Source: Astrocystis sublimbata
Lineage: Eukaryota; Ascomycota; Sordariomycetes; Xylariales; Xylariaceae
Direction of reading: 5' to 3'
Assembly (NCBI GenBank): GCA_022453515.1
Contig: JAJNNY010000008.1
Span: forward strand, 248,001-312,000
DNA length: 64,000 nt
Shown here in pieces: positions 31,072-42,729 of this stretch. The first letter of the stretch is position 1; each line of letters starts with the position of its first letter. Below the pieces are notes generated by a model. That model saw only the letters and a program-made list of their open reading frames with translations. It had not been told where the DNA came from and ran no database searches. Position numbers and translations under genes: made by a program.

Positions 31072-33641
31072 ATGGCAGACAAAGCCGCCGAGTTTTCCGC
31101 GACAACTTCAAGGAGTGAGATACGTGGTGGGGCTTCAGATTCACCCTTGGCAGCCGAAAACCAAGCGAATGGACCGTCTACAGCTAGTGGCCGGCCAGCT
31201 GCTACTGTTGCTGCGTCGCCAAAATTGCGTAGCTGCGTTGTCTGCAGGTCGCGCAAAGTTCGCTGCAACAAAGAGTCGCCATGCTCTAATTGTCGCCGGG
31301 CTGGAATTCCTTGTGTCGTCCCGTCTGCCGATCGTCCGCCGCGATGGGCCCGGCGCCTCGAACGTGTTGCCCACAATGCCGTAGCCGAAGAGAGAGCCAT
31401 GAATGGTGCTCAGCCCCCCACGGCTCAGGTCATGGAAAGATTACATTCACTCGAAAGCCTCGTGAAGGATCTTCGTAGTCAATTGGAACAAGCCCATGCC
31501 ACTACCATCCCATCGATAAACAATCCTCTTGAAAACGTTGCCCGGGATCGTGATGGCAACTCTCGCAGTACTATACCTGCCACTACCGGCACCGGTGATC
31601 TTCAGTCGCGATTTGGCCGATTAGTTCTCGGAGATGCCAGCCGCTCACGATATGTCAGTAGTGGTTTCTGGTCCCGAGTAAAAGATGAGGTACGCAGGTT
31701 TCATTTTTGGCAATCATTCTTGTTCCTTTCGGCGTGAACTCAACTGGATAATAGTTGGATGAAATCAAGATAGAGACACAGTATCTCGCCGAGGCCGATT
31801 TTGCTGCATCAGATGACGACGAAATATCAGATTCCGGTTCAGGTGCATCACTATCGATATATGAGCTTCATAGAACTGCGTCGGAACGTCATGCTTTCTT
31901 ATTCCGACATAATCTCAACTCTTTCGAATCGAGTCTTCGCGAGCTACATCCTCTGCCCTCACAGATCCCGTTCCTTTTAGACGTCTTCGCCGAGAACGTC
32001 AATGCAGCTATCAAAATTGTTCATATGCCGACCGTGAGAAAAATGGCGCAGCGTTCATGGGGCAGCGATACTACTACGCCAACGCGAGCAAACGAAGCAT
32101 TGATGTTCTCCATATATTACGCAGCTATTACCTCAATGGAGGAGGACGATGTGAGCTAGCCTACTCCTTCTACATTCCTGCGCTCACTGTGATCTCTGCA
32201 GGTAATGCACAACTTTGGGCTGACCAAGCTCAACCTCAACCTCAAATACCGAACGGGATTGGAGCATGCTCTTGCGAAGGCAGACTTTCTCAACGTACCT
32301 GATGTGGTAATGGTGCAGGCTTTTGCCATCTTCTTACTCCTTGTTCGTCGACATGACAGCCCAAGATTCGTGTGGATGATGACTGGTTTGCTTATCCGCA
32401 TGGCCCAAGCCATTGGGCTGCAACGGGATGGAACCCATTTCAAGAACCTCACACCGTTCGAAGTCGATCTCAGACGACGGATCTGGTACGCAATATGCGC
32501 GCTCGACGTACGAGCGTCGGAAGACCAAGGCACCGATTTTACCATCCAGTACGGAAGCTTCGACACCAAACTGCCTTGGAACATCAATGAGGACGACATC
32601 AATGTGGACACACGAGAAACCCCGGAAGAGCGTGAGGGCATTACTGATATGACGCTACCCATCGTTTCAATGCAGATAAGCAATATCTCGAGACAGATGA
32701 TGACTCCGGGTGTCAGCTTCGACGAGCAAAACCGTCTGTTGGGTACAATTTACGATGAATTAGAGAATCGCTATCTACGATTCTCAACGGGTTCGGGTAG
32801 CATTGCCGGCTGGGTTATAATCGTCATTACACGCCTGTTGGGTGGAAAGCTGACGCTTCTTACGCACCTGCCGGTCCTATTCTCATCTCCTAGCCAGGAA
32901 TTTTCCGACGAGGTGAGAAACAAGCTACTAGTGGCGGCGATTGAAGTCGCAGAGCATAACGATGCCCTGAATTCCGAGACAGCATGTCGTCAATGGCGCT
33001 GGGTATTCCAAACGTACACCCACTGGCATGCCATCGTCTATCTACTGATTGATATATGCCGCCGGCCATGGTCAGCTCTCATCGATCGGGCGTGGACTGC
33101 TTTACATAGCCCCTGGTTAATCCCGACGAGATACAAGCTTGACAAGGATTTGCGGACCTGGGTGCCTCTGCGGAAGCTGATGCTGAAAGCGCGGAAGCAT
33201 CGTGATGCCGAAATTGACAGATTGCGCCATGATTTGTCCGCTGCACGGCAAGTCGAGACAGAGGACCGCAAGCTCCCAACACCTGTTATTGTTGGCTCTT
33301 TTTCCAATGGTGTCATGGCTAATGACTATCGAGAGCGATGGCGCATGCTCGTAGGTCTAACAACCGTGGGAGGACGTAAAGAGACCACGGCACAGGCTGC
33401 ATCCATCCCATCTGAGCTAGTGAATACAGCCCAAGCCCAAACTTCCTCAAAACAGAGCGCAAATGCTGCAAGAAGCAGTACAGACTTCCCAGTGTTGAAC
33501 CAGACCATGGACCTGAGATTTATGCATGAGTCTCTATACGATCCCCCAGCACTACCGACAGCGTCAGACACAATGTTGCTTAACCAGGTCTCTGGGAATG
33601 CGATTAATGATAACGACTTGGCTGAAATCGCTGTGGATTGA
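31072..33641 (+). CDS. Zn2Cys6 transcription factor, reading frame continuing past TGA
   Basis: Nuclear regulator in three exons (start 31072 to 31689, 31755-32150, 32202-33641). The ATG at 31072 (ATCATGGCA) has better context than the one at 31039. The product is about 817 residues to the first stop. The zinc cluster is CVVCRSRKVRCNKESPCSNC followed by RRAGIPC. A coiled-coil-like segment (MERLHSLESLVKDLRSQLE) follows, as in many dimeric members. The fungal-specific domain includes RANEALMFSIYYAAI, MVQAFAIFLLLVRR and MTGLLIRMAQAIGLQRDG. After the TGA at 33639-33641 the same frame runs open for 68 more codons to 33846. It is rich in Asp and Trp (GLLGWFWADTDPTVDVFADV, GIDWHDWVETAKGME) and looks like the acidic C-terminal end of this family. 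It may therefore be a truncated allele, a readthrough product or a missed intron. The N-terminal part is secure. Confidence 0.87.
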
Positions 33642-33848
33642 CCGCAAGGTCAACCTAGCTCCGACGGGCTGCTTGGCTGGTTTTGGGCTGACACTGACCC
33701 TACCGTGGATGTCTTTGCTGACGTTGACCTTGACGCAATGGATTTCGACGTTAATTTGGAGAGCGGGATCGACTGGCATGATTGGGTCGAGACAGCCAAA
33801 GGTATGGAACTGGATGCGCACGCGAATACGCACGACACTCTTGGGTGA
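33642..33848 (+). other. In-frame acidic extension beyond the TGA of the Zn2Cys6 gene
   Basis: 68 sense codons and a TGA follow the stop of the transcription factor in the same frame. The residues are strongly acidic with Trp and Phe (FWADTD, VDVFADVDLDAMDFDVNLE, DWHDWVE), a composition like fungal activation domains and like the C-termini I remember for relatives. Codon composition looks coding. Not expressed unless the TGA is read through or spliced out. Confidence 0.6.
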
Positions 33849-34117
33849 AAACCAGGTGTTATACCGTCCTTTATAGCTTTTAGGCAGTGTAGACTCCACG
33901 CCTGTATTTGCTACGCCTCGAGTTTTACTTATCTGATCTACAACAGCGAACACCTAACACATAAGACGGCCCAGCTAGGAACAATTACGACGACAGTGTT
34001 GCGGGCACTAGTTGTTTTGTTCATTCTGATTTGAAACCCTCACAGCCATTGGTCAAAATTGCGTGTATTCATCAAGCTGTGTTTATACACTACCTAGTCA
34101 CGAGCTCTAGGAGCCTC

Positions 34118-36838
34118 CTAACTAGAGTGTAAGGTGACTGATGCGTTGGGTAGATCTGGTGACGAGGCGGAGACGACAATATCGCCCGAAGCCCCGGCAT
34201 TGGCTTGGACGATAGCAAGGACTAGACCGCTGAAAGCCTTCCGACTGGGAGACGGGAAAACGGTGAAATCTGCTGGGTTGCCGTTGTCGGTTGACAGAAT
34301 CTTACCAGGGCCAGTAATGGAAAAGGTAACGTTGTTGCTTGCCTGCGGCACGGTGTTACCGTCACCGTCAACAATCGCAATGCTCACAAAAGACAGGTCA
34401 TGACCGTTGCCAGCGACATCGGTTCGGTCAGCTGATATCTAAAGAGAACGTTTGTTAGTTGGTAAACATAGACTGGTTTAGGCAGATGTGCGGATCAATG
34501 TTCACAGTACCTTCAAGTTTGCCGCAGCCCCGGCTGTCTTCTTCGTGTCCGTAGCCCACTCCTTACCGGCCTTGTAGGTCACCACATGCAGCTCACCGGG
34601 CGCATACTCCACATCGTCCCAGCGGAAGCGGTAAGTCTCGGGCGCCCTCTTCTTACGACCGGCCGATTTTCCATTCACGAACAACTCGGCCTCATCGCCG
34701 GATGTGAAGACGTGGACCGGAGTGACTTGGCCAACCCTGTCCGGCCAAGTCCAATGTGGCAAGATGTGAGCCATAGGGAGATCCGCGCGCCACCGCGATT
34801 GGTACAAGTAAAATCGGTCTTTCTTGAATCCGGCCATGTCGACGATGCCGAAGTACGAGCTGCGAGAACTGTCGTACGGCGTGGGCTCTCCGATGTAGTC
34901 GAAGCCAGTCCACACAAACTCCCCAGCGACGTAATCGTACTTGTCTTGTCCCCTGAATACCTTGTCTGGAGACGAGCCCCAGCTAGTAGCGTAAAGCTCG
35001 TACGCGCTGACCTGAGATGACCCTGGGTTTCCGCCCGAGCCAGTGCCGACGGTAGCACTATCGGCCATCGTTACCGGGAAGATATATGTGCCCCGTGTGC
35101 TAAGAACCGACGATGACTCGCTGGTCCAGATCATCTTGTTCGGCTGCGCGCTGTGGAAGCCTGGAAATGCCGAGTTGTTGGAGGTGCCCTGTCCTTCGCC
35201 CTGGTAATTGAGACCCTCAAGGTCTAACACGCCAGCTAAAGCCGTGTTACCATTGGCGTTGTTCATCGCCGCCGTTACTGGCCGTGTGAGATCCTCGGAG
35301 CGGATGATATCACGCAATTCTCTGGCGATTGCACCACCTTGAGAACTACTTTGCTCGGGGATTTCATTCCCGATTCCCCATGCAATTACGGAGGGGTGGT
35401 TGCGGTCGCGGCGGATGAAGGAGCGAAGATCGGGCTCATGCCAGTCGGAGAACAGTAGATGATAGTCGTTCCTAGTTTTTTGAGTGGTCCAGGCGTCGAA
35501 GATCTCGTCGTAGACGAGGAAGCCCATGCGGTCGGCTAGTTCAAGTAGTTCTGGCGCAGGCGGGTTGTGCGAGGTCCGGAGTGCATTGGTTCCCATTTCG
35601 CCCAGAATCTCGAGTTGGCGCTCGGCGGCTCTAGTGTTGAAGGCTGCGCCGATTGATCCTAGGTCGTGGTGATTGCAGACCCCTTGAACGTAGACTGCTT
35701 CATCATTGATAATGAGGCCCTTGTTCGCGTCGTAGATTATTGAACGGATGCCAAAAGGCGTCTCATATATGTCGATTGCGGTGTCGCCGACGCTCACAGT
35801 TGTCACGGCTATATACATGTTCGGCTTTTGGTTCGGTGCTGGCCCCCATAGTTGAGGGTTTTCGATCGTGACGGAGCCATTGACGGTCTGTCTCACGCTT
35901 TGTAGAAGGGATAGGGACTCGGCCGCGAACGTAGCTACCGCTTCGCCTGTTGGCTTTCCTGTCGCAGGATCGGCCAGATAGACCTCAGATTCCACGTTGA
36001 CTTCTTGACGCGTGCTCCCTGTGTTGCCGACCTCAACAGCCAAGTTGACGGTAGCAGACTGCGCTGATACCTTAGATGTCGAAACATAAGTACCATATTG
36101 GTGCACATGCACCGGGTGTACCTTGACAAGCCAAACATTTCGGTAAATGCCGGCTCCCGGATACCAGCGAGAAGAATCAACCGCATTATCGAGTCGGATA
36201 GCAAGTTGATTCTCACCCTCTTTCGCGAACCGGGTCATGTCGAGACGAAACGAATTGTACCCAAATGGCCATCCTCCGGTCAAATTGCCATTCAGCCAGA
36301 CGGCCGAGTACGACATGGCGCCATCAATGTCCAAGTAGATAGTCTTCTCTAGATCTTCCTTGGCGAGTGTCACTGTCTTACGGTACCATCCCACTCCGTT
36401 TACTGGCAATCGGCCCATCCCTCCGGATATGCCGGGCGAGTTGAACGGTCCCTTCACTGCCCAGTCGTGGGGTAGATCAAGCGCTTCCCAGGCGCTGTCA
36501 TCAAAGTCCGCGTGGGCATAGTCGACGTTGTTCGCAGGAGGCGTGCCTGAAGGGCGGGGATGCTGGGTCCCTTGGCGGATGAAATCATTAGCTATGGGCA
36601 GAATCCAATTCTTCAGCGTGTTGTACGAGAGAGAATCCGGATTCGAGGTGAATCGCGAGAATCGCCAGTCAGCATTGAGGCTGATGCGCTCGCGACCTGC
36701 CGCCGCCTGAGCATTCTCTGCCTCCTCTCTGAGCTCGCTCAATGCTCGTGCTGTGGCAGACTGTGTAATAACAAACAACAAAACACCCACGACGAGGAGC
36801 GCAAAGGCTCGAAAACGTCCGAGAAGTGAGTTCGCCAT
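34118..36838 (-). CDS. Secreted GH2 beta-galactosidase family enzyme
   Basis: Glycoside hydrolase family 2, retaining. Two exons (36838-34511 and 34438-34118) give 882 residues. An N-terminal hydrophobic signal or anchor (FALLVVGVLLFVITQSATA) directs it to the secretory route. The order is a jelly-roll sugar-binding domain (DLPHDWAVKGPFN, GGMGRLPVNGVGWYRK), an Ig-like domain, then the TIM barrel. E492 in GIGNEIP is the acid/base and E574 in IWTSESSS the expected nucleophile; RTSHNPPAPELLELADRMG is also typical. A DUF4982-like segment follows (PVHVFTSGDEAELFVNGKSAG). Exon 2 adds a second Ig-like domain (DGDGNTVPQASNNVTFSITG). The single intron has a weak GTACTG donor but a perfect ACTAAC branch. 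If it is retained the protein ends two residues later without the last domain. It would hydrolyse beta-galactosides of plant polysaccharides; the exact substrate is not shown. Confidence 0.92.
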
Positions 36839-38014
36839 CTTATGTCGATGAAGCCACAGGGTTCCGGGTGGCCAATCTCGACTTCACCCTCTACAGAGGG
36901 CGAAGGGTGGTTTAATACATCGTTGATTGGGGTATTATTCGGCAGAGGTCATCCGTGATATTGGCCACGATCCACGCCGACTCAATCATATGTTGTGCTT
37001 TACGCAATGACACTTCGCCGTGAGTGATGTCAGTATGGGTTGCCAATCGTTTGTTTATCCTGATTTATCCAATCGCTTGCGACCTTGCAGAAATGAGGGG
37101 AATCCCTGTGAGAGCTTGGCACGATCGACCCAGCAACACCGCGATGCAGCATAGACGATTGCATACAACCGAGGATGTTGACTGGAGCGCTTGTAACCAG
37201 ACTCCAATCGAGAAGAGAGCAATGGATTGTCCTCGTATTCTCTTTGCATATTTTAGTAAGCTGCATTGGCAACGGTGCAAACAGTGTAATCAGACTGTAT
37301 ATCATGAACTGCGCTCGATTGTGAAGTTTGTGATGAGGCTTATGTTTCATAACAAGTTGACAGGCCGTGTTCGCAGTTTGACGAGTCCTTGGTGATCATG
37401 AGGGAAAATGTACCTAGGGTCAGGTGCACAGCGCCTCGCAAAGTAACACAACAAAGCAATCGCGATGCACAGACTTGGTCATACGATTAAGTCTCATTAA
37501 TACATCAATATGATACACAACGAAGATGGGATGAAAGACCTCTTTCATAGAGTGGGAGAGCTGCAAGAACCTGACAACTTACAAGGCGCCAACAGGAAGC
37601 ATGCACGCGATAACGACGACAAGCCAGGTAGGGGGTGGTAAATTTTATGGCCTCCTGAACTATGCTTTGGAATTTGAATATGAGCGTTGTTGATGTCGAA
37701 GTAGTCTACCACTTATTCCCAAACTCGAGAGTCACGGGCGGACCTCCGAGAACGGCGGCTAGCTCTGACGGGCTGCTGCCAACATCCAACACGTTCTTAA
37801 GGCTAGGTAGCTAAAGTAGAGTCAAAAAAGTGCTTGTGTATTTTGAGCACAACAAGTAACATCGTTGCGCTTCTCAAAGGTCTGACTCATGTTATTAGTA
37901 GGCAACTGCTACGCTTACCTACGACCTTAGTACCTATCTGTACCTACTTAAGTAAGTACATAGAGGTATCAGTAAATCTCATAGTCCGCCGTTTTCAGCT
38001 TACTTTCCTCCGCG
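36839..38014. other. Intergenic region between GH2 and the GNAT gene
   Basis: About 1.18 kb; holds the GH2 promoter (minus) and the acetyltransferase promoter (plus). The repeated phrase ACCTACTTAAGTAAGTAC near 37942-37960 is a palindrome of the TACCTA type. No gene is supported. Confidence 0.45.
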
Positions 38015-38954
38015 ATGGCTTCTGAAGAACAGCGGCCTCTCGGCCCCGTCGTGGTGCGAGAGCACAACGCCTGGACTCCGGGGCAGCAACACACTACTCT
38101 CAAGGGCCAATATGCAACCGTAACTGTTATGACTAGCGAGCATGCCATCGCCCTCTACCCGCACATATCCGGCGACGAGAACGCTCATCTATGGGACTAC
38201 ATGTTGGGCGGGCCTTTCAACGATCCATCTGCGTTTTGCGCTATCATGGAAAAGCAGATCGTAAGCCCAGATGTGGTTCTCTACGCCATCAGTATGTAAT
38301 CACTGCCGTCAATTCCCCCCATCCAGACAAGTCGTCGTTGAGACATAATCACCCAATACGCATCTGTGGTAAGCGGATGTCTACAAAATCCTGACTCATT
38401 ACTCATCTTTCCATTTTGAACGGTAATCACTGATCCCACCTCAAGTTCCGACCAGCAAGCCAACTAAGGCCAACGGTAAACCGAATGTTATAGGCTGCGC
38501 AAGCTACATGAATATCAACAACAATAATCGCACGATCGAAGTGGGCAGCGTCATGTTCTCCCTCGAGCTGCAGAAAACCCCTGTTGCGACCGAAGCCATG
38601 TACCTGATGGCGAAGGAGGTTCTGAGTGGATGGCTCGGCTATCGCCGATACGAATGGAAGTGCAACAGTCTCAATGCGGCAAGCCGACGCGCGGCGCTGA
38701 GACTGGGGTTCACGTTTGAGGGTATCTTCAGAAACCACATGGTCATCAAAGGAAGGAGTCGAGACACCGCCTGGTTCGCTATGACCGATAACGACTGGCC
38801 AGGCATCGAGAAGGGCTTTCAACGCTGGCTGGACCCCTCGAACTTTGACGACGACGGTCAACAACGGGAAAAGCTGGAAGATTGTAGGGACAGGGAGAGC
38901 AAGAGCGAAAGCGAGGATGAGAACGTGCTGGGTGGGGAGAAAGACGAGCTCTAA
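38015..38954 (+). CDS. GNAT-family N-acetyltransferase (RimJ/RimL-like)
   Basis: 261 residues in two exons (38015-38291, 38446-38954) joined at GTATGT..CAAG, which yields YAIIPTSKP. The fold follows the RimJ/RimL-type GNAT pattern. YATVTVMTSEHAIALYPHI is the opening strand-loop of this group. IGCASYMNINNNNRTIEVGSVMFS spans the central strands. RRYEWKCNSLNAASRRAALRL with GFTFEGIFR is the acetyl-CoA-binding helix and following strand, and DTAWFAMTDNDWP closes the domain. The last ~40 residues are acidic and disordered. Such proteins acetylate amino groups of small molecules or N-termini; many fungal copies are uncharacterised. No targeting signal. Confidence 0.85.
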
Positions 38955-39353
38955 GAGCTTTTCTGTATTCCGGACTGTCTCTGAGGCTGCTATTCAGTAT
39001 GTAGCAATGCAAGCACACACCAAAACTTCAATGTGATACAGTGGCCCCCAGCCCTATATTTTCGTCGTAAAAGCTTTGATGAGTAGATGGGTCAACGAGG
39101 ATGTTAACGTGAGTCCGGTCAGAGGTCTAGTACAAGCTCCAACAAGATTGGGAGACAGGAGTGCCACATGTTGTGCTCAGGGTCTTCGCAGTTGACTGCC
39201 TCGAATCTGCTTTACTGCAACAAGTATTTAGGCATATTATCTATTACGTATTAATTTTTGATCAACTATTATGAGTTAGGTGCTGTCCAGTACCAAGACA
39301 CTCCATGTTAGACTCTACTTTCCCACCGCCCTCTATGCCATTCCGTAAACAAC
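38955..39353. other. Convergent 3' intergenic region
   Basis: About 400 bases between two convergent stops. No gene or RNA recognised. Confidence 0.4.
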
Positions 39354-40331
39354 TCACTCGTCGTTCTCGTCATCATCATCGTCCTCGCCTTCACTCTCTT
39401 CATAGAGAAGTTCTAAGACTTCGTACAAGATTTCAGGCTCAAGGACGCAATTAGCTTTCGCCGCATCGTAAACCCACTGCATCTTTTCCGCAAGCGACCC
39501 TTTTGAATCCGCATTCGCACCAGCACGGAGCTGTTCCTCACGCGACATTGACTCCACAATACGTAACATCTCATCAGCGATGGTGCTGTCCATCTGATTG
39601 CGCACCTCGTGCCCAAGCGTATCATCAGCGAGCAGGACAGTCTTGGCAATTTTGCGCAGCGTCTCTAAGGCGCTCAACTTCGTGCCATACGAGCTCTCGT
39701 CGAAAGTCATCTCTCCAATGGCCCTAACGCACTCTTCCAGCTCGCTTGTTGCCTCGAAGGAAGCATCCCACTGCTGAGTCCCGGACAGTTTGGTGTAGGA
39801 GCTAGTATTGAGCGTGTGCCATGCCGACTTGCTGTAGCAGTCGAAATTCAGAACCCTGGTGCGGCGTGCTTGTACAAGTTGATCATGGCGTGACTTGATT
39901 GCATCCTGCACTAATGGGGAACTCGCGGCTAGGCTAGTAATTATATCTCGCAGAGTCTTGTCGCCAAGCTGCGAGATTAGCTGGCCGTAGTCAAGTTGCT
40001 GAATAGGGTCAGGTGCATTGTTGTCTTTGCTTGTTTGCTGGCCATGGCTCGTTTGCTGGCTGTCAACTAGTCCAGAGCTGGGATCTGATCGAGGAACATG
40101 GACTGCTTGATGAGCGTACAGCGGATAAGCGTACTGGGGGCGAGTATACGCTAGTTGAGCATAAGCTGGATGAGCGTAGGGTGGATGAGCGTAGGGTGGT
40201 TGACTGTAGGGTGGTTGAGCGTAGGGTGGTTGAGCGTCATAGGTTTGTTGAGAGGTAGAACGTGGTAGTGGTTCTGGCGTAACCACCGCAGATTTATCTT
40301 CAAGTCTAGCTCGTTTGGTGAGAGGAGACAT
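39354..40331 (-). CDS. Conserved fungal protein with PPYAQ/H repeats and acidic tail
   Basis: 325 residues in one exon. It starts MSPLTKRARLED, a basic stretch that could be a nuclear signal. Residues ~30-75 are tandem five-residue units (YAQPP, YAHPP, YSQPP) encoded by a 15-base repeat. A helical domain follows: QLISQLGDKTLRDIITSLAASSP, then FDCYSKSAWHTLN, YGTKLSALETLRKIAKTV and LGHEVRNQM. I remember this pattern ('SKSAW.TLN', 'FGTK..ALETLRKIGK') from many uncharacterised Sordariomycete proteins. Some look vaguely like the N-terminal helices of Cut8/Sts1, but I would not assign that. The C-terminus is a pure Asp/Glu run. Function unknown. Confidence 0.72.
   Translation of the reverse strand: MSPLTKRARLEDKSAVVTPEPLPRSTSQQTYDAQPPYAQPPYSQPPYAHPPYAHPAYAQLAYTRPQYAYPLYAHQAVHVPRSDPSSGLVDSQQTSHGQQTSKDNNAPDPIQQLDYGQLISQLGDKTLRDIITSLAASSPLVQDAIKSRHDQLVQARRTRVLNFDCYSKSAWHTLNTSSYTKLSGTQQWDASFEATSELEECVRAIGEMTFDESSYGTKLSALETLRKIAKTVLLADDTLGHEVRNQMDSTIADEMLRIVESMSREEQLRAGANADSKGSLAEKMQWVYDAAKANCVLEPEILYEVLELLYEESEGEDDDDDENDE
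40112..40236 (-). repeat. 15-bp coding minisatellite
   Basis: Five near-identical 15-base units (TGAGCGTAGGGTGGT and variants) run from 40156 to 40230, with more diverged units to the left (40112-40155) and a partial unit to 40236. On the minus strand each unit adds five residues (such as PPYAQ), so length changes keep the frame. Confidence 0.85.
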
Positions 40332-41121
40332 CGTGGAGAAGTAAGCGCTCGGATTGAGTTTCTAGCTGTTCAGAATGAAACTACTTACAAGTACCTGAGG
40401 TACATATAGGAACTTACTCAATTCACCTGACGCGGTTTTCTTGATCAGACGACGCGACGCGACCATAGCCCCTGTTATCTCCTGGTGCGTGCGCGCCTAA
40501 TGGGATGCAGAAAGGGGACAGCTATTTACGAAGTAGCTACTAGCTGGTTAGCTATTGCAGCCTAAGTCACAATTGCGCTTTGCTTTTCGCTAATTCCATG
40601 GTAGGTGAGGGTCATTAGTCAATTGAGCGAGATCTACTCGTAGCTCAGACACATTGTGTTAAGAGACAGCTGACGTCTTGATAAGCCAACTGGAGCCTCT
40701 GAAGCGCTTACAAGTAGGTACCTACCTAACCTAGTGATTACAGGCCCCAGAACAGCGACCGTAGAGCGTTTTAGTTTGACCTAAGGCGTGTAATAGTAGC
40801 GGATCCAGTACTATCTATGTCTTGGTAAGTTCAAATACAGGGATAAAATAGCCAGCTTGAAACTCTGTTGAACGCTCACGAATAACGTACATACTACACA
40901 AGCTAGTCGAGCTATGCTTCAAAAGTTGAGATGATTGTACGTGAAGCTTTGAGTTGTGCTACTCGATTTATATCGCAACGACGCTTGTGCATGTGCTTTG
41001 ATACCAGAACCCATTGAGGAGCCTTAGTAAGGAATGCGGCATGTCCAACTCTTGAGTTTCGAAGCGATTTAGAAGATTTGAGCTACGCCTTGCCTCAATG
41101 CTCCCTGGGCTATGATCATCA
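40332..41121. other. Intergenic region with TAGGTACCTACCT motif
   Basis: About 790 bases between a minus-strand start (40331) and the aldehyde dehydrogenase stop (41122). GTAGGTACCTACCTAACC near 40713-40730 is another palindromic motif of the type seen elsewhere. No gene supported. Confidence 0.45.
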
Positions 41122-42729
41122 TCATAGGGTCCTGCTATAGATCGCTCGCAGATTGCAATATGACTTCAACCCCTCTACCCCCCATTCAACGCCCAAGCCG
41201 CTTTTCTTATGACCTCCAAAGGGCGCATTGGGCATAACCTCGGCATGGGTGTTAATCCAAACATTACCAGCTTCGAGTTGACTCGCAATGCGTGTTGCTT
41301 GCTGGTCATCGCGAGTCCACACTGAAGCTCCGAGGCCAGCATCAGAATCGTTAGCCCGACGAAGGACATCAGACTCTTCAGACCAGCGCAGTAGCGGAAC
41401 TACCGGACCTGGTTTCAGATATTAGTCTCCGCCGTGCAATGGTAGGTCATGGGGTTTTCATACCAAACTGCTCTTCCCGCACAATCACCGCTTGGTCAGG
41501 AGGGTTATCCACAATCGTTGCCGGAAAGAAGTAGCCTCTACTCTCTTGCAGAGGCCTAGTACCACCACATGCGATTCGAAGCCCGTCGGTCTCCAACTTT
41601 GCATAAACAGCCTTGAGGCGCTCGAACTGAGCTTCATGAGCCACTGGACCGAGGAAGGCCTCGGAATCAAGTCCAACTTTCAAAGACTGCGTCACCGCGG
41701 TCATAGCAGAAAGGACTTGATCATACACATCGTCATGGACATAGATTCGCTTCACTGACATACACAGCTGGCCGGCGTTGCAAAAAGCAAATAAGGCAAG
41801 TCTAGTCGCAACATCGACCGGATTGACATCAGCACACACAATTGCAGGGTCGTTGCCGCTCAGTTCAAGCGTGACGCGCTTGAGGGTGCCAGCACACTGT
41901 TCCATGACTCTCTTCCCAGTTGATACAGATCCTATTATCAATTAGCGAAGATCAAACGAAATACTATGAGAATCATAGCCCTTTATCACACTTACCGGTG
42001 AAGCTGACCATGATGACTCCTGGATGGGTGGTCAAGAGAGGGCCAAGCGCATCGTCCCCGGACAAAGCTTGGAAAACCCCCGGAGGGAAGAACTGCATGC
42101 CTAGCTCAGCCAATTTCAAGCTACAATAGGGAGTGTGAGGCGATGACTTGAGAACAAAAGCGTTGCCTGTAAGAAGCGCAGGTCCCAATTTACCGCACGC
42201 TAAGAGGATTGGGTAGTTCCAAGGTGTGACACCGACAACCACGCCGATGGGCGTGTAATGAGTAACCACTTTTCGCTCCTTCGTATCCTCGATGGTCTCG
42301 GGCAAGGACAGGTCGCAGAAACCTTTGAGGAACGAAACGCCTGTTTCGAACTCATTTTTAGCCCAAAATGGCTGTAAGAGCACGTTAGCTGTGAAAGCTG
42401 GTGTTTAAGACATTTTCACTGACCGGTTTCCCTTGCTCCTTCACAAGCATCTCGATAAATTTGTCTGCGTTCGCCTCCAAAGCAGATACGTAGCTTTCGA
42501 TAGCCTTCTTGCGTTCGGACCATGGAACCTGAGCCCAGAGCTTTGCGGCCTTCTGAGCTGCCCCAACTGCTCTATCAACATCTTCGACTGAGCTAATTGG
42601 CACATCTAGGTTACGATCAAGAGTTCCAGGATTGAACGTGTGTCGCATGTTCCCCCCTTTCTCGAGGTTCCCGTCAATCACATTGTAGAATTGTGTAAAG
42701 TCAAGCGATGCCTCGGTGGATGCCGACAT
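41122..42729 (-). CDS. Aldehyde dehydrogenase (NAD(P)+-dependent)
   Basis: Oxidises an aldehyde to the acid with NAD(P)+. Four exons (42729-42424, 42371-41996, 41931-41464, 41408-41122), all in phase, encode 478 residues. Marks of the family: TPIGVVVGVTPWNYPILLACGKLGPALLTGN (substrate and cofactor channel), FTG joined to SVSTGK across intron 2, VTLELSGNDPAIV with the general-base Glu, FCNAGQLCM with the catalytic C284, and PFGGHKKSGLGVEWG near the end. It resembles the cytosolic or peroxisomal small-substrate group often named succinate-semialdehyde or aldehyde dehydrogenase family; exact substrate is not fixed. The C-terminus (YSRTL) is not a clear PTS1. Functionally it could take aldehydes from the amine oxidase at 13-15.5 kb, but they are 26 kb apart and the link is only a thought. 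Donor of intron 1 is GTCAGT. Confidence 0.93.

Noticed and set aside
33564..33657. GTCAGA..CTAG intron as the settled solution for the TGA
   Set aside because: Phase fits, but the donor is non-consensus and it removes residues that look like part of the domain; kept only as one alternative.
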